Origin: Pseudomonas sp. Q1-7
GTDB taxonomy: Bacteria > Pseudomonadota > Gammaproteobacteria > Pseudomonadales > Pseudomonadaceae
Direction: 5' to 3'
Length of the DNA: 64,000 nt
NCBI RefSeq assembly: GCF_028010285.1
Contig: NZ_CP116304.1
Coordinates: 509,501 to 573,500 of the forward strand
The notes below the pieces were generated by a model, which worked only from the letters and a program-made list of their open reading frames with translations, was not told the origin of the DNA and searched no databases. The position numbers and the translations under genes are program-made. The first letter of the stretch is position 1; the number at the start of each line of letters is the position of its first letter. Positions 56,711 through 64,000 of this stretch are shown piece after piece.

Positions 56711-58633
56711 TTACTGCGACTTGCGTACCCGCAGGTACCATTCGGACAGCAGGCGTACCTGTTTCTCCGTATAGCCGCGCTCGACCATGCGTTTGACGAA
56801 GTCGTTGTGTTTCTGTTGCTCCTCCTTGCTGCCCTTGGCATTGAAGCTGATGACCGGCAGAAGGTCCTCGGTGTTGGAGAACATCTTCTTCTCGATGACC
56901 ACGCGTAGCTTTTCGTAGCTGAGCCAGCTGGGGTTCTTGCCGTTGTTGTTGGCCCGGGCGCGCAGCACGAAGTTGACGATCTCGTTGCGGAAATCCTTCG
57001 GGTTGCTGATGCCGGCCGGCTTCTCGATCTTCTCCAGTTCCTCGTTCAGGGCCACGCGGTTGAGGATCTCGCCGGTTTCCGGGTCGCGGTATTCCTGGTC
57101 CTGGATCCAGAAGTCCGCATACAGCACATAGCGGTCGAAGATGTTCTGGCCGTATTCGCTGTAGGACTCCAGGTAGGCGGTCTGGATTTCCTTGCCGATG
57201 AACTCGATGTAGCGCGGCGCCAGGTATTCCTTGATGTAGCGTAGGTAGCGCTCGCGCATCTCGGCCGGGAACTGTTCCTGCTCGATCTGCTGTTCCAGCA
57301 CGTAGAGCAGGTGCACCGGGTTGGCTGCCACCTCATGGGGGTCGAAGTTGAACACCTTGGAAAGGATCTTGAAGGCGAAGCGTGTGGACAGGCCGTTCAT
57401 GCCCTCGTCCACGCCGGCCGCGTCGCGGTACTCCTGGATCGACTTGGCCTTGGGATCGGTGTCCTTCAGGTTCTCGCCATCGTAGACGCGCATCTTCGAA
57501 TAGATGTTGGAGTTTTCCGGCTCCTTCAGACGCGACAGCACGGAGAACTGCGCCAGCATGCGCAGGGTGTCGGGAGCGCAGTGGGCATGGGCCAGGGAGC
57601 TGCCGATGAGCAGCTTGTCGTAGATCTTGATTTCGTCGGCGACCCGCAGGCAGTACGGCACCTTGACGATGTAGATCCGGTCGATGAAGGCCTCGTTGTT
57701 CTTGTTGTTACGGAAGCTGTGCCATTCCGATTCGTTGGAGTGGGCCAGGATGATGCCGCTGAACGGCAGGCCGCCCAAGCCCTCGGTGCTGTTGTAGTTG
57801 CCTTCCTGGGTCGCGGTCAGCAAGGGGTGGAGCACCTTGATCGGTGCCTTGAACATCTCGACGAATTCCATCAGGCCCTGGTTGGCCCGGCAGAGCGCGC
57901 CTGAGTAGCTGTAGGCGTCGGCGTCGTTCTGCGGGAATTCTTCCAGCTTGCGGATATCCACCTTGCCCACCAGGGAGGAGATGTCCTGGTTGTTCTCGTC
58001 TCCGGGCTCGGTCTTGGCGATGGCGATCTGGTTGAGGATCGAGGGGTAGAGCTTGACCACGCGGAACTTGCTGATGTCGCCGCCGAACTCGTTGAGGCGC
58101 TTGGTGGCCCAGGGGGAGATCACGGTGCGCAGGTAGCGCCGCGGGATGCCGTACTCCTCTTCGAGAATGGCGCCATCCTCGTCGGCGTTGAACAGGCCGA
58201 GAGGCGATTCGAACACCGGGGAGCCCTTGATGGCATAGAACGGCACATGTTCCATCAGTTGCTTGAGCTTCTCCGCCAGGGACGACTTGCCGCCGCCTAC
58301 CGGGCCCAGCAGATAGAGGATCTGTTTCTTCTCTTCAAGGCCCTGGGCGGCGTGGCGGTAGTAGGCAACGATCTGGTCGATGCATTCTTCCATGCCGTGG
58401 AAGTCGGCAAAGGCCGGATAGCGGCGGATCACCTTGTTGGAGAAGATCCGCGACAACCTCGGGTCCAGTGAGGTGTCGAGCAGTTCCGGGTCACCGATGG
58501 CCATGAGCATGCGTTCGGCGGCGGTGGCGTAGGCGCTGCGGTCCTGTTTGCACAGGTCCAGGTACTCCTGAAGGGAATATTCCTCTTGGCGAGTCGCTTC
58601 GAAGCGTTGTTGGAAGTGGCTGAAAATGCTCAT
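56711..58633 (-). CDS. yeaG: PrkA-type serine kinase / AAA ATPase (YeaG)
   Basis: A 640-residue protein. The AAA-type N-terminal half has Walker A LGPVGGGKSSLAEKL near 108-122, and a C-terminal PrkA kinase domain follows. It is the first gene of the yeaG-yeaH-ycgB operon, with a 95-bp gap to yeaH. In enterobacteria YeaG supports survival under nitrogen starvation. Confidence 0.95.
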   Translation of the reverse strand: MSIFSHFQQRFEATRQEEYSLQEYLDLCKQDRSAYATAAERMLMAIGDPELLDTSLDPRLSRIFSNKVIRRYPAFADFHGMEECIDQIVAYYRHAAQGLEEKKQILYLLGPVGGGKSSLAEKLKQLMEHVPFYAIKGSPVFESPLGLFNADEDGAILEEEYGIPRRYLRTVISPWATKRLNEFGGDISKFRVVKLYPSILNQIAIAKTEPGDENNQDISSLVGKVDIRKLEEFPQNDADAYSYSGALCRANQGLMEFVEMFKAPIKVLHPLLTATQEGNYNSTEGLGGLPFSGIILAHSNESEWHSFRNNKNNEAFIDRIYIVKVPYCLRVADEIKIYDKLLIGSSLAHAHCAPDTLRMLAQFSVLSRLKEPENSNIYSKMRVYDGENLKDTDPKAKSIQEYRDAAGVDEGMNGLSTRFAFKILSKVFNFDPHEVAANPVHLLYVLEQQIEQEQFPAEMRERYLRYIKEYLAPRYIEFIGKEIQTAYLESYSEYGQNIFDRYVLYADFWIQDQEYRDPETGEILNRVALNEELEKIEKPAGISNPKDFRNEIVNFVLRARANNNGKNPSWLSYEKLRVVIEKKMFSNTEDLLPVISFNAKGSKEEQQKHNDFVKRMVERGYTEKQVRLLSEWYLRVRKSQ

Positions 58634-58920
58634 GACGTCACCTCGCTGGAAACAGGAAGCCGGCGCGGGGTCGGTTGTGCGGGTGCGGGCAGTCAGCCGA
58701 AGAAGGTCTGCTGATGAAAGTCCCCCAGAACACCTGAATGGTCGCTGCCGATGGCCCGGAACCGGTGTGCCGGCTCTCCCCTTTTTTGGATGGCCTGAGC
58801 TAAGAGTAGTTCGTTATCGGCAAGGTCAAGCATGACGGAACCATAACAGGGGATTACCGTCCGTCGGGGAAGTGCGGCCAAGCCAGTGATGGCGCGGGGT
58901 TGCGCCTCACCGAAAAAATT

Positions 58921-59250
58921 TTACTCGACGCTGCCCTGGGCGACTTCCCCGGGATAGACGCTGCGCCACAGTTCGAAGCCGCCGTCGAGGCTGTAGACCT
59001 CGGCGAACCCCTGGTGCGCCAGGTAGGCGGCCGCGCCCTGGCTGGAGTTGCCGTGGTAGCAGGCGACGATCAGTGGCTTGTCGAAGTCGGCACGGGCGAT
59101 GAAGTCGGCCAGGGAGTAGTTGTCCAGATGGTGCGAGCCGCTGATGTGGCCGAGGGCGAAGCTCTGCGGGTCGCGTATGTCCACGACCACGGCGCCCTGT
59201 TCGCGCAGGGTCTGGGCTCGTTCAGGGGCGATGCGCTGGAATTCACTCAT
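58921..59250 (-). CDS. glpE: Thiosulfate sulfurtransferase (single-domain rhodanese)
   Basis: A 109-residue rhodanese. [16 protein letters not shown] is the family start of the fold, and the catalytic loop [11 protein letters not shown] has the active Cys. It transfers sulfur from thiosulfate to cyanide or thioredoxin. It overlaps the end of apaH by 8 bp. Confidence 0.95.
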   Translation of the reverse strand: MSEFQRIAPERAQTLREQGAVVVDIRDPQSFALGHISGSHHLDNYSLADFIARADFDKPLIVACYHGNSSQGAAAYLAHQGFAEVYSLDGGFELWRSVYPGEVAQGSVE

Positions 59251-60070
59251 GGCGGTTCTCCTCGCAGCTACAGCTGATGCGCCGGCCGCTGTCGATGTTC
59301 AGTAGGGTCATGGCGCCGCCCCAGACACAGCCGGTGTCGAGGGCGAACAGGCCGGGCTCGTTGCACTTGCCTTCCAGGGCTGCCCAGTGGCCGAAGATGA
59401 TCTTCTGCCCGTGGGTCTTGCGTCCGGGGAAGCTGAACCAGGGGGCGAAGCCGGGCGGCGCGGTGTCCAGTCCCTCCTTGGACTTGAGGTCCAGGGTGCC
59501 GTCGGCCTTGCAGAAGCGCATGCGGGTGAAATAGTTGGTGATGACCCGCAGGCGCGTGACGCCGTGCAGGTCGCCGTCCCACTTGGCGGGTTCGTTGCCG
59601 TACATGCCGTCGAGGAACAGCGGCAGACGGGCATCATCCCGCAGGGCCTCTTCCACTTCCGCAGCGCGCTTGAGCGCTTTCTTCAGCGTCCACTGGGGCG
59701 GGATGCCGGCGTGGACCATGACAAGGTCCCGCTGCTCGTCGTAATGCAGCAGCTTCTGGTGACGCAGCCAGTCCAGCAGTTCGGCGCAGTCCGGGGCTTC
59801 GATTATCTCGCGCAGGGTGTCGGCCTTGCGCAGCCGCTCGATGTTGTTGGCCACCGCCAGCAGGTGCAGGTCGTGGTTGCCCAGGACACAGACGACCGAC
59901 TCGCGTATGGAATAGAGGAAACGCAGGGTCTCCAGGGATTTCGGGCCGCGATTGACCAGGTCGCCTACCAGCCAGAGCTGGTCGCGCCGGGGGTCGAAGC
60001 GGACTTGCTCCAGCAGGCATTTCAACGGGTCCAGGCATCCCTGGAGATCGCCGACCGCATAAGCCGTCAT
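59243..60070 (-). CDS. apaH: Diadenosine tetraphosphatase
   Basis: A 275-residue calcineurin-like hydrolase with metal motifs [18 protein letters not shown] and [12 protein letters not shown]. It splits Ap4A to two ADP and so controls stress alarmone and RNA-cap levels. It lies 10 bp after apaG and overlaps glpE. Confidence 0.97.
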   Translation of the reverse strand: MTAYAVGDLQGCLDPLKCLLEQVRFDPRRDQLWLVGDLVNRGPKSLETLRFLYSIRESVVCVLGNHDLHLLAVANNIERLRKADTLREIIEAPDCAELLDWLRHQKLLHYDEQRDLVMVHAGIPPQWTLKKALKRAAEVEEALRDDARLPLFLDGMYGNEPAKWDGDLHGVTRLRVITNYFTRMRFCKADGTLDLKSKEGLDTAPPGFAPWFSFPGRKTHGQKIIFGHWAALEGKCNEPGLFALDTGCVWGGAMTLLNIDSGRRISCSCEENRHE

Positions 60071-60080
60071 GCGGGAGCCC

Positions 60081-60461
60081 TCAGTGCAGCGAGCCGGGAA
60101 CGGCCAGGCGGAAGGGCGCGATGATGGCGTCGAAGCGTTTGCCGTCGTCGGCGACCATCTGATAGCTGCCTTGCATGCTGCCGACCCGCGTGGCCATCAC
60201 GGTACCGCTGGTGTAGGTGTGGCTGGCGCCGGGTGCGATCAGCGGCTGCTGCCCTACCACGCCGGCACCGCGGACTTCCTGCACATGGCCGTCGCCATCG
60301 GTGATCACCCAGTGGCGGGTCAGCAGTTTGGCCGGCAACTCGCCGTTGTTCTGGATGGTCACGGTGTAGGCGAAGGCAAAGCGGTTCTCGTCCGGCTGCG
60401 ACTGCTCCGGGAGGAAGCGGGTGGCGACGCTGACGTCGACCTTGTAACGGGGATCGGACAC
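60081..60461 (-). CDS. apaG: ApaG protein
   Basis: A 126-residue protein with the ApaG fold signatures [20 protein letters not shown] and [17 protein letters not shown]. It starts at GTG 60461 (SDPRYKVDV). Its role is uncertain; it is usually linked to ksgA and apaH as here. It lies 31 bp after ksgA. Confidence 0.95.
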   Translation of the reverse strand: MSDPRYKVDVSVATRFLPEQSQPDENRFAFAYTVTIQNNGELPAKLLTRHWVITDGDGHVQEVRGAGVVGQQPLIAPGASHTYTSGTVMATRVGSMQGSYQMVADDGKRFDAIIAPFRLAVPGSLH

Positions 60462-60492
60462 GCGAAAGCTCTCGAGTAGCTGGAAATGGAGT

Positions 60493-61299
60493 CTAGGGCT
60501 TGGGATCGGCGGCGGCCAGTTGATCGGCCAGGCGGACGAAGGCAGCCAGATCGAGCTGCTCCGGACGCAGACTGCCGTCGACGCCCGCCGCTTCGATGGC
60601 AGTGGCGTCCAGCAGGCCCTTGAGGGTGTTGCGCAGGGTCTTGCGGCGCTGGTTGAAGGCTTCGCGGACCACGCGCTCCAGCAGGGCGGCATCCTTGGCC
60701 GGATGCGGCAGGATCTCGTGTGGCACCAGGCGCACGATCGCGGAGTCCACCTTGGGCGGGGGGTTGAAGGCCCCCGGGCCGACGTTGAACAGGTGCTCCA
60801 CGCGGCAGTGATACTGGACCATGATCGACAGCCGACCCCAGTCGCCACCGCCGGGTTCGGCGGCGAGGCGCTCGACCACTTCCTTCTGCAGCATGAAGTG
60901 CATGTCGCGGATCAGGTCCGCGTGGTCGAGCAGGTGGAAGATCAGCGGGGTGGAGATGTTGTACGGCAGGTTGCCCACCACCCGCAGGCTGTGGGGCTCG
61001 GCGTCGAGCTGGCGGAAGTCGAATTTCAGGGCATCGCCCTGGCTCAGGCGGAAGTTCGGCAACTGGCCGAACTTGTGCTGCAGGATGGGGATCAGGTCCA
61101 GGTCCAGTTCGATCACATCGAGCTGCGCGCCGCTGGCCAGCAGGCCTTCGGTGAGCGCGCCCTGACCCGGTCCGATCTCCAGCAGACGCTCGCCGGTGCG
61201 TGCATGGATGCTGCGCAGGATGCGGTGGATGATACCGGCGTCGTGCAGGAAGTTCTGGCCGAAACGCTTGCGCGCGCGGTGTTGGTAGTGTTCGGACAT
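60493..61299 (-). CDS. ksgA: 16S rRNA dimethyladenosine transferase
   Basis: A 268-residue KsgA (RsmA). It starts [20 protein letters not shown] and has the SAM site [16 protein letters not shown] and the [15 protein letters not shown] motif. It dimethylates two adenosines at the 3' end of 16S rRNA. It lies between pdxA and apaG. Confidence 0.97.
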   Translation of the reverse strand: MSEHYQHRARKRFGQNFLHDAGIIHRILRSIHARTGERLLEIGPGQGALTEGLLASGAQLDVIELDLDLIPILQHKFGQLPNFRLSQGDALKFDFRQLDAEPHSLRVVGNLPYNISTPLIFHLLDHADLIRDMHFMLQKEVVERLAAEPGGGDWGRLSIMVQYHCRVEHLFNVGPGAFNPPPKVDSAIVRLVPHEILPHPAKDAALLERVVREAFNQRRKTLRNTLKGLLDATAIEAAGVDGSLRPEQLDLAAFVRLADQLAAADPKP

Positions 61300-61413
61300 C
61301 GAAGGCTCCAGGCCTTGGGCCAGGCCGCGGAGCCTGGCGTGGAAACGTGAGTCGCGCAGTTTATCAGGCGCCGGCCCGCGCCGCCTAAGGCTGGGCCGCG
61401 AAAGCGGCGCGGC

Positions 61414-62412
61414 TCATTGGTTCCGCTGCTGCGCGGCGGCCATCTGGTAAGCGGTCTCCAGGGCGACTTCCAGGCTGCCGCAGTCAATGCGGCCGCTGCC
61501 GGCCAGGTCGAGGGCGGTGCCGTGGTCCACCGAGGTGCGGATGATCGGCAGGCCCAGGGTGACGTTCACTGCCGCGCCGAACCCCTTGTACTTGAGCACC
61601 GGCAGGCCCTGGTCGTGGTACATGGCGAGCACGGCGTCGCAACGATCCAGGTGCTTGGGGGTGAACAGGGTGTCCGCGGGCAGCGGGCCGATCAGGTCCA
61701 GACCCTCGGCGCGCAGCCTATCCAGGGTCGGCTCGATGACGTCCAGTTCCTCCCGGCCCAGATGGCCGCCTTCGCCCGCATGGGGGTTGAGGCCACAGAC
61801 CAGAATGCGCGGACGGGCAATGCCGAATTTGTTCACCAGGTCTGCATGCAGGATGCGGGCGACTCGTTGCAGCCGCTCGGGCGTGATGGCGCTGGCGACA
61901 TCCTTGAGCGGCAGGTGGGTCGTTACCAGCGCCACGCGCAGGCCGCGAGTGGCCAGCATCATCACCACCTGGCGAGCGGCGGTCAGCTCGGCGAGGAATT
62001 CGGTGTGGCCGGAGAAGGCGATGCCGGCTTCGTTGATCACGCCCTTGTGCACCGGCGCGGTGATCATCCCGGCGAAATGCCCGTCAAGACATCCCTGGCC
62101 GGCGCGGGTCAGGGTTTCCAGCACGTAGTCGGCGTTCTGCGGGTCGAGCTGGCCGGGCGTCGCTGCTGCGCGCAGGGGGGTGTCCCAGACATAGAGACTG
62201 CCGGCGGGCGCCGGAGCGTCCGGCAGGCTCGTCGGGGCCACTTCAATCAGTTGGATGGACAACCCCAGCTCGATGGCGCGCTGTTCGAGCAACGGGCGAC
62301 TGGCGATGGCGATCAGGGCATGGGGCTGGGCGGAGCGGGAGAGCAGCAGGCAAAGGTCAGGGCCGATGCCGGCGGGTTCACCTGGGGTGAGGGCGAAGCG
62401 GAGAGGGGTCAT
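61414..62412 (-). CDS. pdxA: 4-hydroxythreonine-4-phosphate dehydrogenase
   Basis: A 332-residue PdxA. It starts [20 protein letters not shown] and has [11 protein letters not shown], the metal-binding [16 protein letters not shown] and [15 protein letters not shown]. It catalyses an NAD-dependent step of pyridoxal phosphate synthesis. It is 72 bp after surA. Confidence 0.97.
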   Translation of the reverse strand: MTPLRFALTPGEPAGIGPDLCLLLSRSAQPHALIAIASRPLLEQRAIELGLSIQLIEVAPTSLPDAPAPAGSLYVWDTPLRAAATPGQLDPQNADYVLETLTRAGQGCLDGHFAGMITAPVHKGVINEAGIAFSGHTEFLAELTAARQVVMMLATRGLRVALVTTHLPLKDVASAITPERLQRVARILHADLVNKFGIARPRILVCGLNPHAGEGGHLGREELDVIEPTLDRLRAEGLDLIGPLPADTLFTPKHLDRCDAVLAMYHDQGLPVLKYKGFGAAVNVTLGLPIIRTSVDHGTALDLAGSGRIDCGSLEVALETAYQMAAAQQRNQ

Positions 62413-62484
62413 GGCGAGTCCTGTACAGGGGCCGATACGCTGGCGGCGATTGTACCGCCAGCGCGTGGCCGAGACTCGCCGGGA

Positions 62485-63777
62485 TTACAGCTTGGTTTCG
62501 ACGTAGGCCTCGTCGCGGATCTGGCGCAGCCAGGCCTGCAGTTCTTCGTCGTACTTGCGGTTGCGCAGGATGTTCATGGCCTGCTGTTCGCGGAATTTTT
62601 CGCTGCTGTCGGTGGCGCGGCGGCCCAACACTTCCAGCACGTGCCAGCCATAGGGGCTCTTGAACGGCTTGGACAGTTTGCCGGCCGGGGTCTGCGCCAT
62701 GACCTCGCGGAACTCCGGAACCAGGGCATTGGGGTCGATCCAGTTCAGGTCGCCGCCGTTGAGGGCCGAGCCGGGGTCTTCGGAGAAGCTCTTGGCCAGT
62801 TCGGCGAAGTCCTCGCCGGACTGGATGCGCTCGTAAAGGCGCTGGGCCAGGCGTTGGGTGTCGGCTTCGCTGCGGATCTCGCTCGGCTTGAGCAGGATGT
62901 GGCGGACGTGTACTTCGTCGCGAACCAGGGTGTCGCCACCGCGCTTGTCCAGCAGTTTGAGGATGATGAAGCCGCCCGGCGTGCGCACAGGCTCGGTCAC
63001 CTGACCCGGCTGCAAGGCGCCAATCATGCCGTCGAAGGGGGGGGGCAGCTGGGCAGCCTTGCGCCAGCCGATCTCACCGCCTTCCAGGGCGGTTTCGCCG
63101 GCGGAGCGCGAAATGGCCAATTGGGCGAAGTCGGCGCCCTGCTGGAGCTGCTGGTACAGCTCCTGGGCCTGGCGCTCGGCGGCCTGAATGGTGCTGGGCG
63201 AAGACGCTTCCGGCACCGGGATCAGGATGTTGGCCAGGCGGAACTCTTCGGAGAGTTGGATCTTGCCCATGTCGGAGGCGAGGAAGTTCTGCACTTCCTG
63301 GTCAGTGACCTGGATTCGCTCGGCCACACGGCGCTGGCGCACGCGACTGATGACCATCTCGCGGCGGACCTGGTCGCGGGCGTCGTCGAAGGACAGGCCG
63401 TCACGGGCAAGGGCGCCGCGGAACTGCTCGACCGTCATGCCATTGCGCTGGGCGATGGCTTCGATGGCCTGGTTCAACTCTTCGTCGGCGATGCGGATGC
63501 CGGAACGGTCGCCGATCTGCAGCTGGATGTTCTCGATGATCAGGCGTTCCAGCACCTGTTGGCTGAGCACGTGTTCGGGTGGCAGCGAGGCACCGCGCTT
63601 GGCGATGGTCTGCTGCACTTCACGCAGGCGCTGGTCCAGCTGGCTCTGCATGATCACATCGTTGTCGACGATAGCGACCACGCGGTCGATGGAGCGAACC
63701 TCGGCGTGCGCGATGCCGCCGAGGAGAAGGGCACCCAACAGCAGCGGGCGCAGACAATCAGAGAGCTTGGTCTTCAC
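62485..63777 (-). CDS. surA: Periplasmic peptidyl-prolyl isomerase and outer-membrane protein chaperone
   Basis: A 430-residue protein: signal peptide ([20 protein letters not shown]), SurA N-terminal chaperone part ([20 protein letters not shown]) and two parvulin domains. The second carries [11 protein letters not shown] and [15 protein letters not shown]. It escorts beta-barrel proteins such as LptD to the Bam complex. GTG 63777 fits the family start; GTG 63783 is two codons earlier. It overlaps the 3' end of lptD. Confidence 0.95.
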   Translation of the reverse strand: MKTKLSDCLRPLLLGALLLGGIAHAEVRSIDRVVAIVDNDVIMQSQLDQRLREVQQTIAKRGASLPPEHVLSQQVLERLIIENIQLQIGDRSGIRIADEELNQAIEAIAQRNGMTVEQFRGALARDGLSFDDARDQVRREMVISRVRQRRVAERIQVTDQEVQNFLASDMGKIQLSEEFRLANILIPVPEASSPSTIQAAERQAQELYQQLQQGADFAQLAISRSAGETALEGGEIGWRKAAQLPPPFDGMIGALQPGQVTEPVRTPGGFIILKLLDKRGGDTLVRDEVHVRHILLKPSEIRSEADTQRLAQRLYERIQSGEDFAELAKSFSEDPGSALNGGDLNWIDPNALVPEFREVMAQTPAGKLSKPFKSPYGWHVLEVLGRRATDSSEKFREQQAMNILRNRKYDEELQAWLRQIRDEAYVETKL

Positions 63778-64000
63778 GTTCACGGTAACCTTGAATGCCT
63801 TTTTCCAGGAAGCCTTCGGCCTTGTTGCCGACGATGCCGCCGAGGCCCTTGAGGACGATTTGCAGGAAGATCCCGCGGTCGCCGCTTTCGTTGGTCGGGT
63901 CAGGAGTCTGGTCGAACTCGTCGTAGTCGACCCAGTAGCGGTTGATCAGGCGCAGCTTCCAGCAGCAACTGTCGTACTCGAAGCCACCGAAGGCTTCCAG
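63758..64000 (-). CDS. lptD: LPS-assembly protein LptD, C-terminal end only
   Basis: About 80 C-terminal codons: [20 protein letters not shown] (the conserved Cys pair used for disulfides with the N-terminal domain), then [13 protein letters not shown] and [12 protein letters not shown] at the end. LptD inserts LPS into the outer membrane. The gene runs off the right edge of the window and overlaps surA by about 20 bp. Confidence 0.93.
   Translation of the reverse strand: MEAFGGFEYDSCCWKLRLINRYWVDYDEFDQTPDPTNESGDRGIFLQIVLKGLGGIVGNKAEGFLEKGIQGYREREDQAL

Overview
The window is a chromosomal segment of a Pseudomonas-type gammaproteobacterium. The strongest evidence is the right third, where tRNA(CAU), rmcA, rpoD, dnaG, rpsU, tsaD, plsY, folB, folK, cca, a DUF4136 lipoprotein, ycgB, yeaH, yeaG, glpE, apaH, apaG, ksgA, pdxA, surA and lptD follow each other in the order known from P. 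aeruginosa PA0575-PA0595. High GC and an OprD porin agree with this. The yqeY-type gene expected between dnaG and rpsU is absent.

Left region (1-15.6 kb): ordinary core and accessory metabolism. It holds the 3' part of a glutamine-synthetase-family gene, a LysR regulator, a polyamine-binding protein and an agmatinase-family ureohydrolase (polyamine/guanidino-compound use). A GntP permease, a family I CoA-transferase and an OprD porin follow, with a good sigma54 promoter, upstream palindromes and a sigma54 activator: a carboxylic-acid utilisation operon. After these come a small YqaE membrane protein and a divergent LysR/EamA pair resembling phosphonate-associated families. A BRO-type antirepressor gene with a structured RNA upstream and a DUF1543 gene end the region. 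Two tandem repeat arrays (six copies of about 175 bp, four copies of 163 bp) sit between genes; the second has copied the 3' end of the ureohydrolase gene.

Middle region (15.62-40.96 kb): an integrated genomic island of about 25.3 kb. A tyrosine integrase lies next to an intact tRNA(CAU) gene, and the 3' end of that tRNA is repeated at the far end (46 bp with two mismatches). The island also carries a look-alike of the tRNA terminator. Its cargo looks like antiviral defence: a RADAR system (rdrA ATPase and rdrB adenosine-deaminase-like, overlapping by 4 bp) behind a NERD/zinc-finger gene, a Fic protein with its own paired operators, an IS3-family element next to a broken Shedu-like (DUF4263) fragment, an unrecognised three-gene cassette with a nuclease-like first protein, a 1767-residue STAND-like NTPase with an N-terminal nuclease-like region, and a 554-residue protein with a PD-(D/E)xK-like C-terminus. 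The integrase-proximal end holds small control genes, a second copy of the structured RNA, and a divergent regulatory region with a palindromic operator.

Right region (41-64 kb): conserved housekeeping genes: c-di-GMP signalling, the macromolecular-synthesis genes, tRNA modification and maturation, folate and phospholipid synthesis, a stress-related kinase/vWA/SpoVR set, and the apaGH-ksgA-pdxA-surA-lptD cluster cut by the window edge.

The best candidates for something new are the three-gene cassette at 25930-28827, the pairing of a NERD/zinc-finger gene with RADAR, and the terminator mimicry at the island end.
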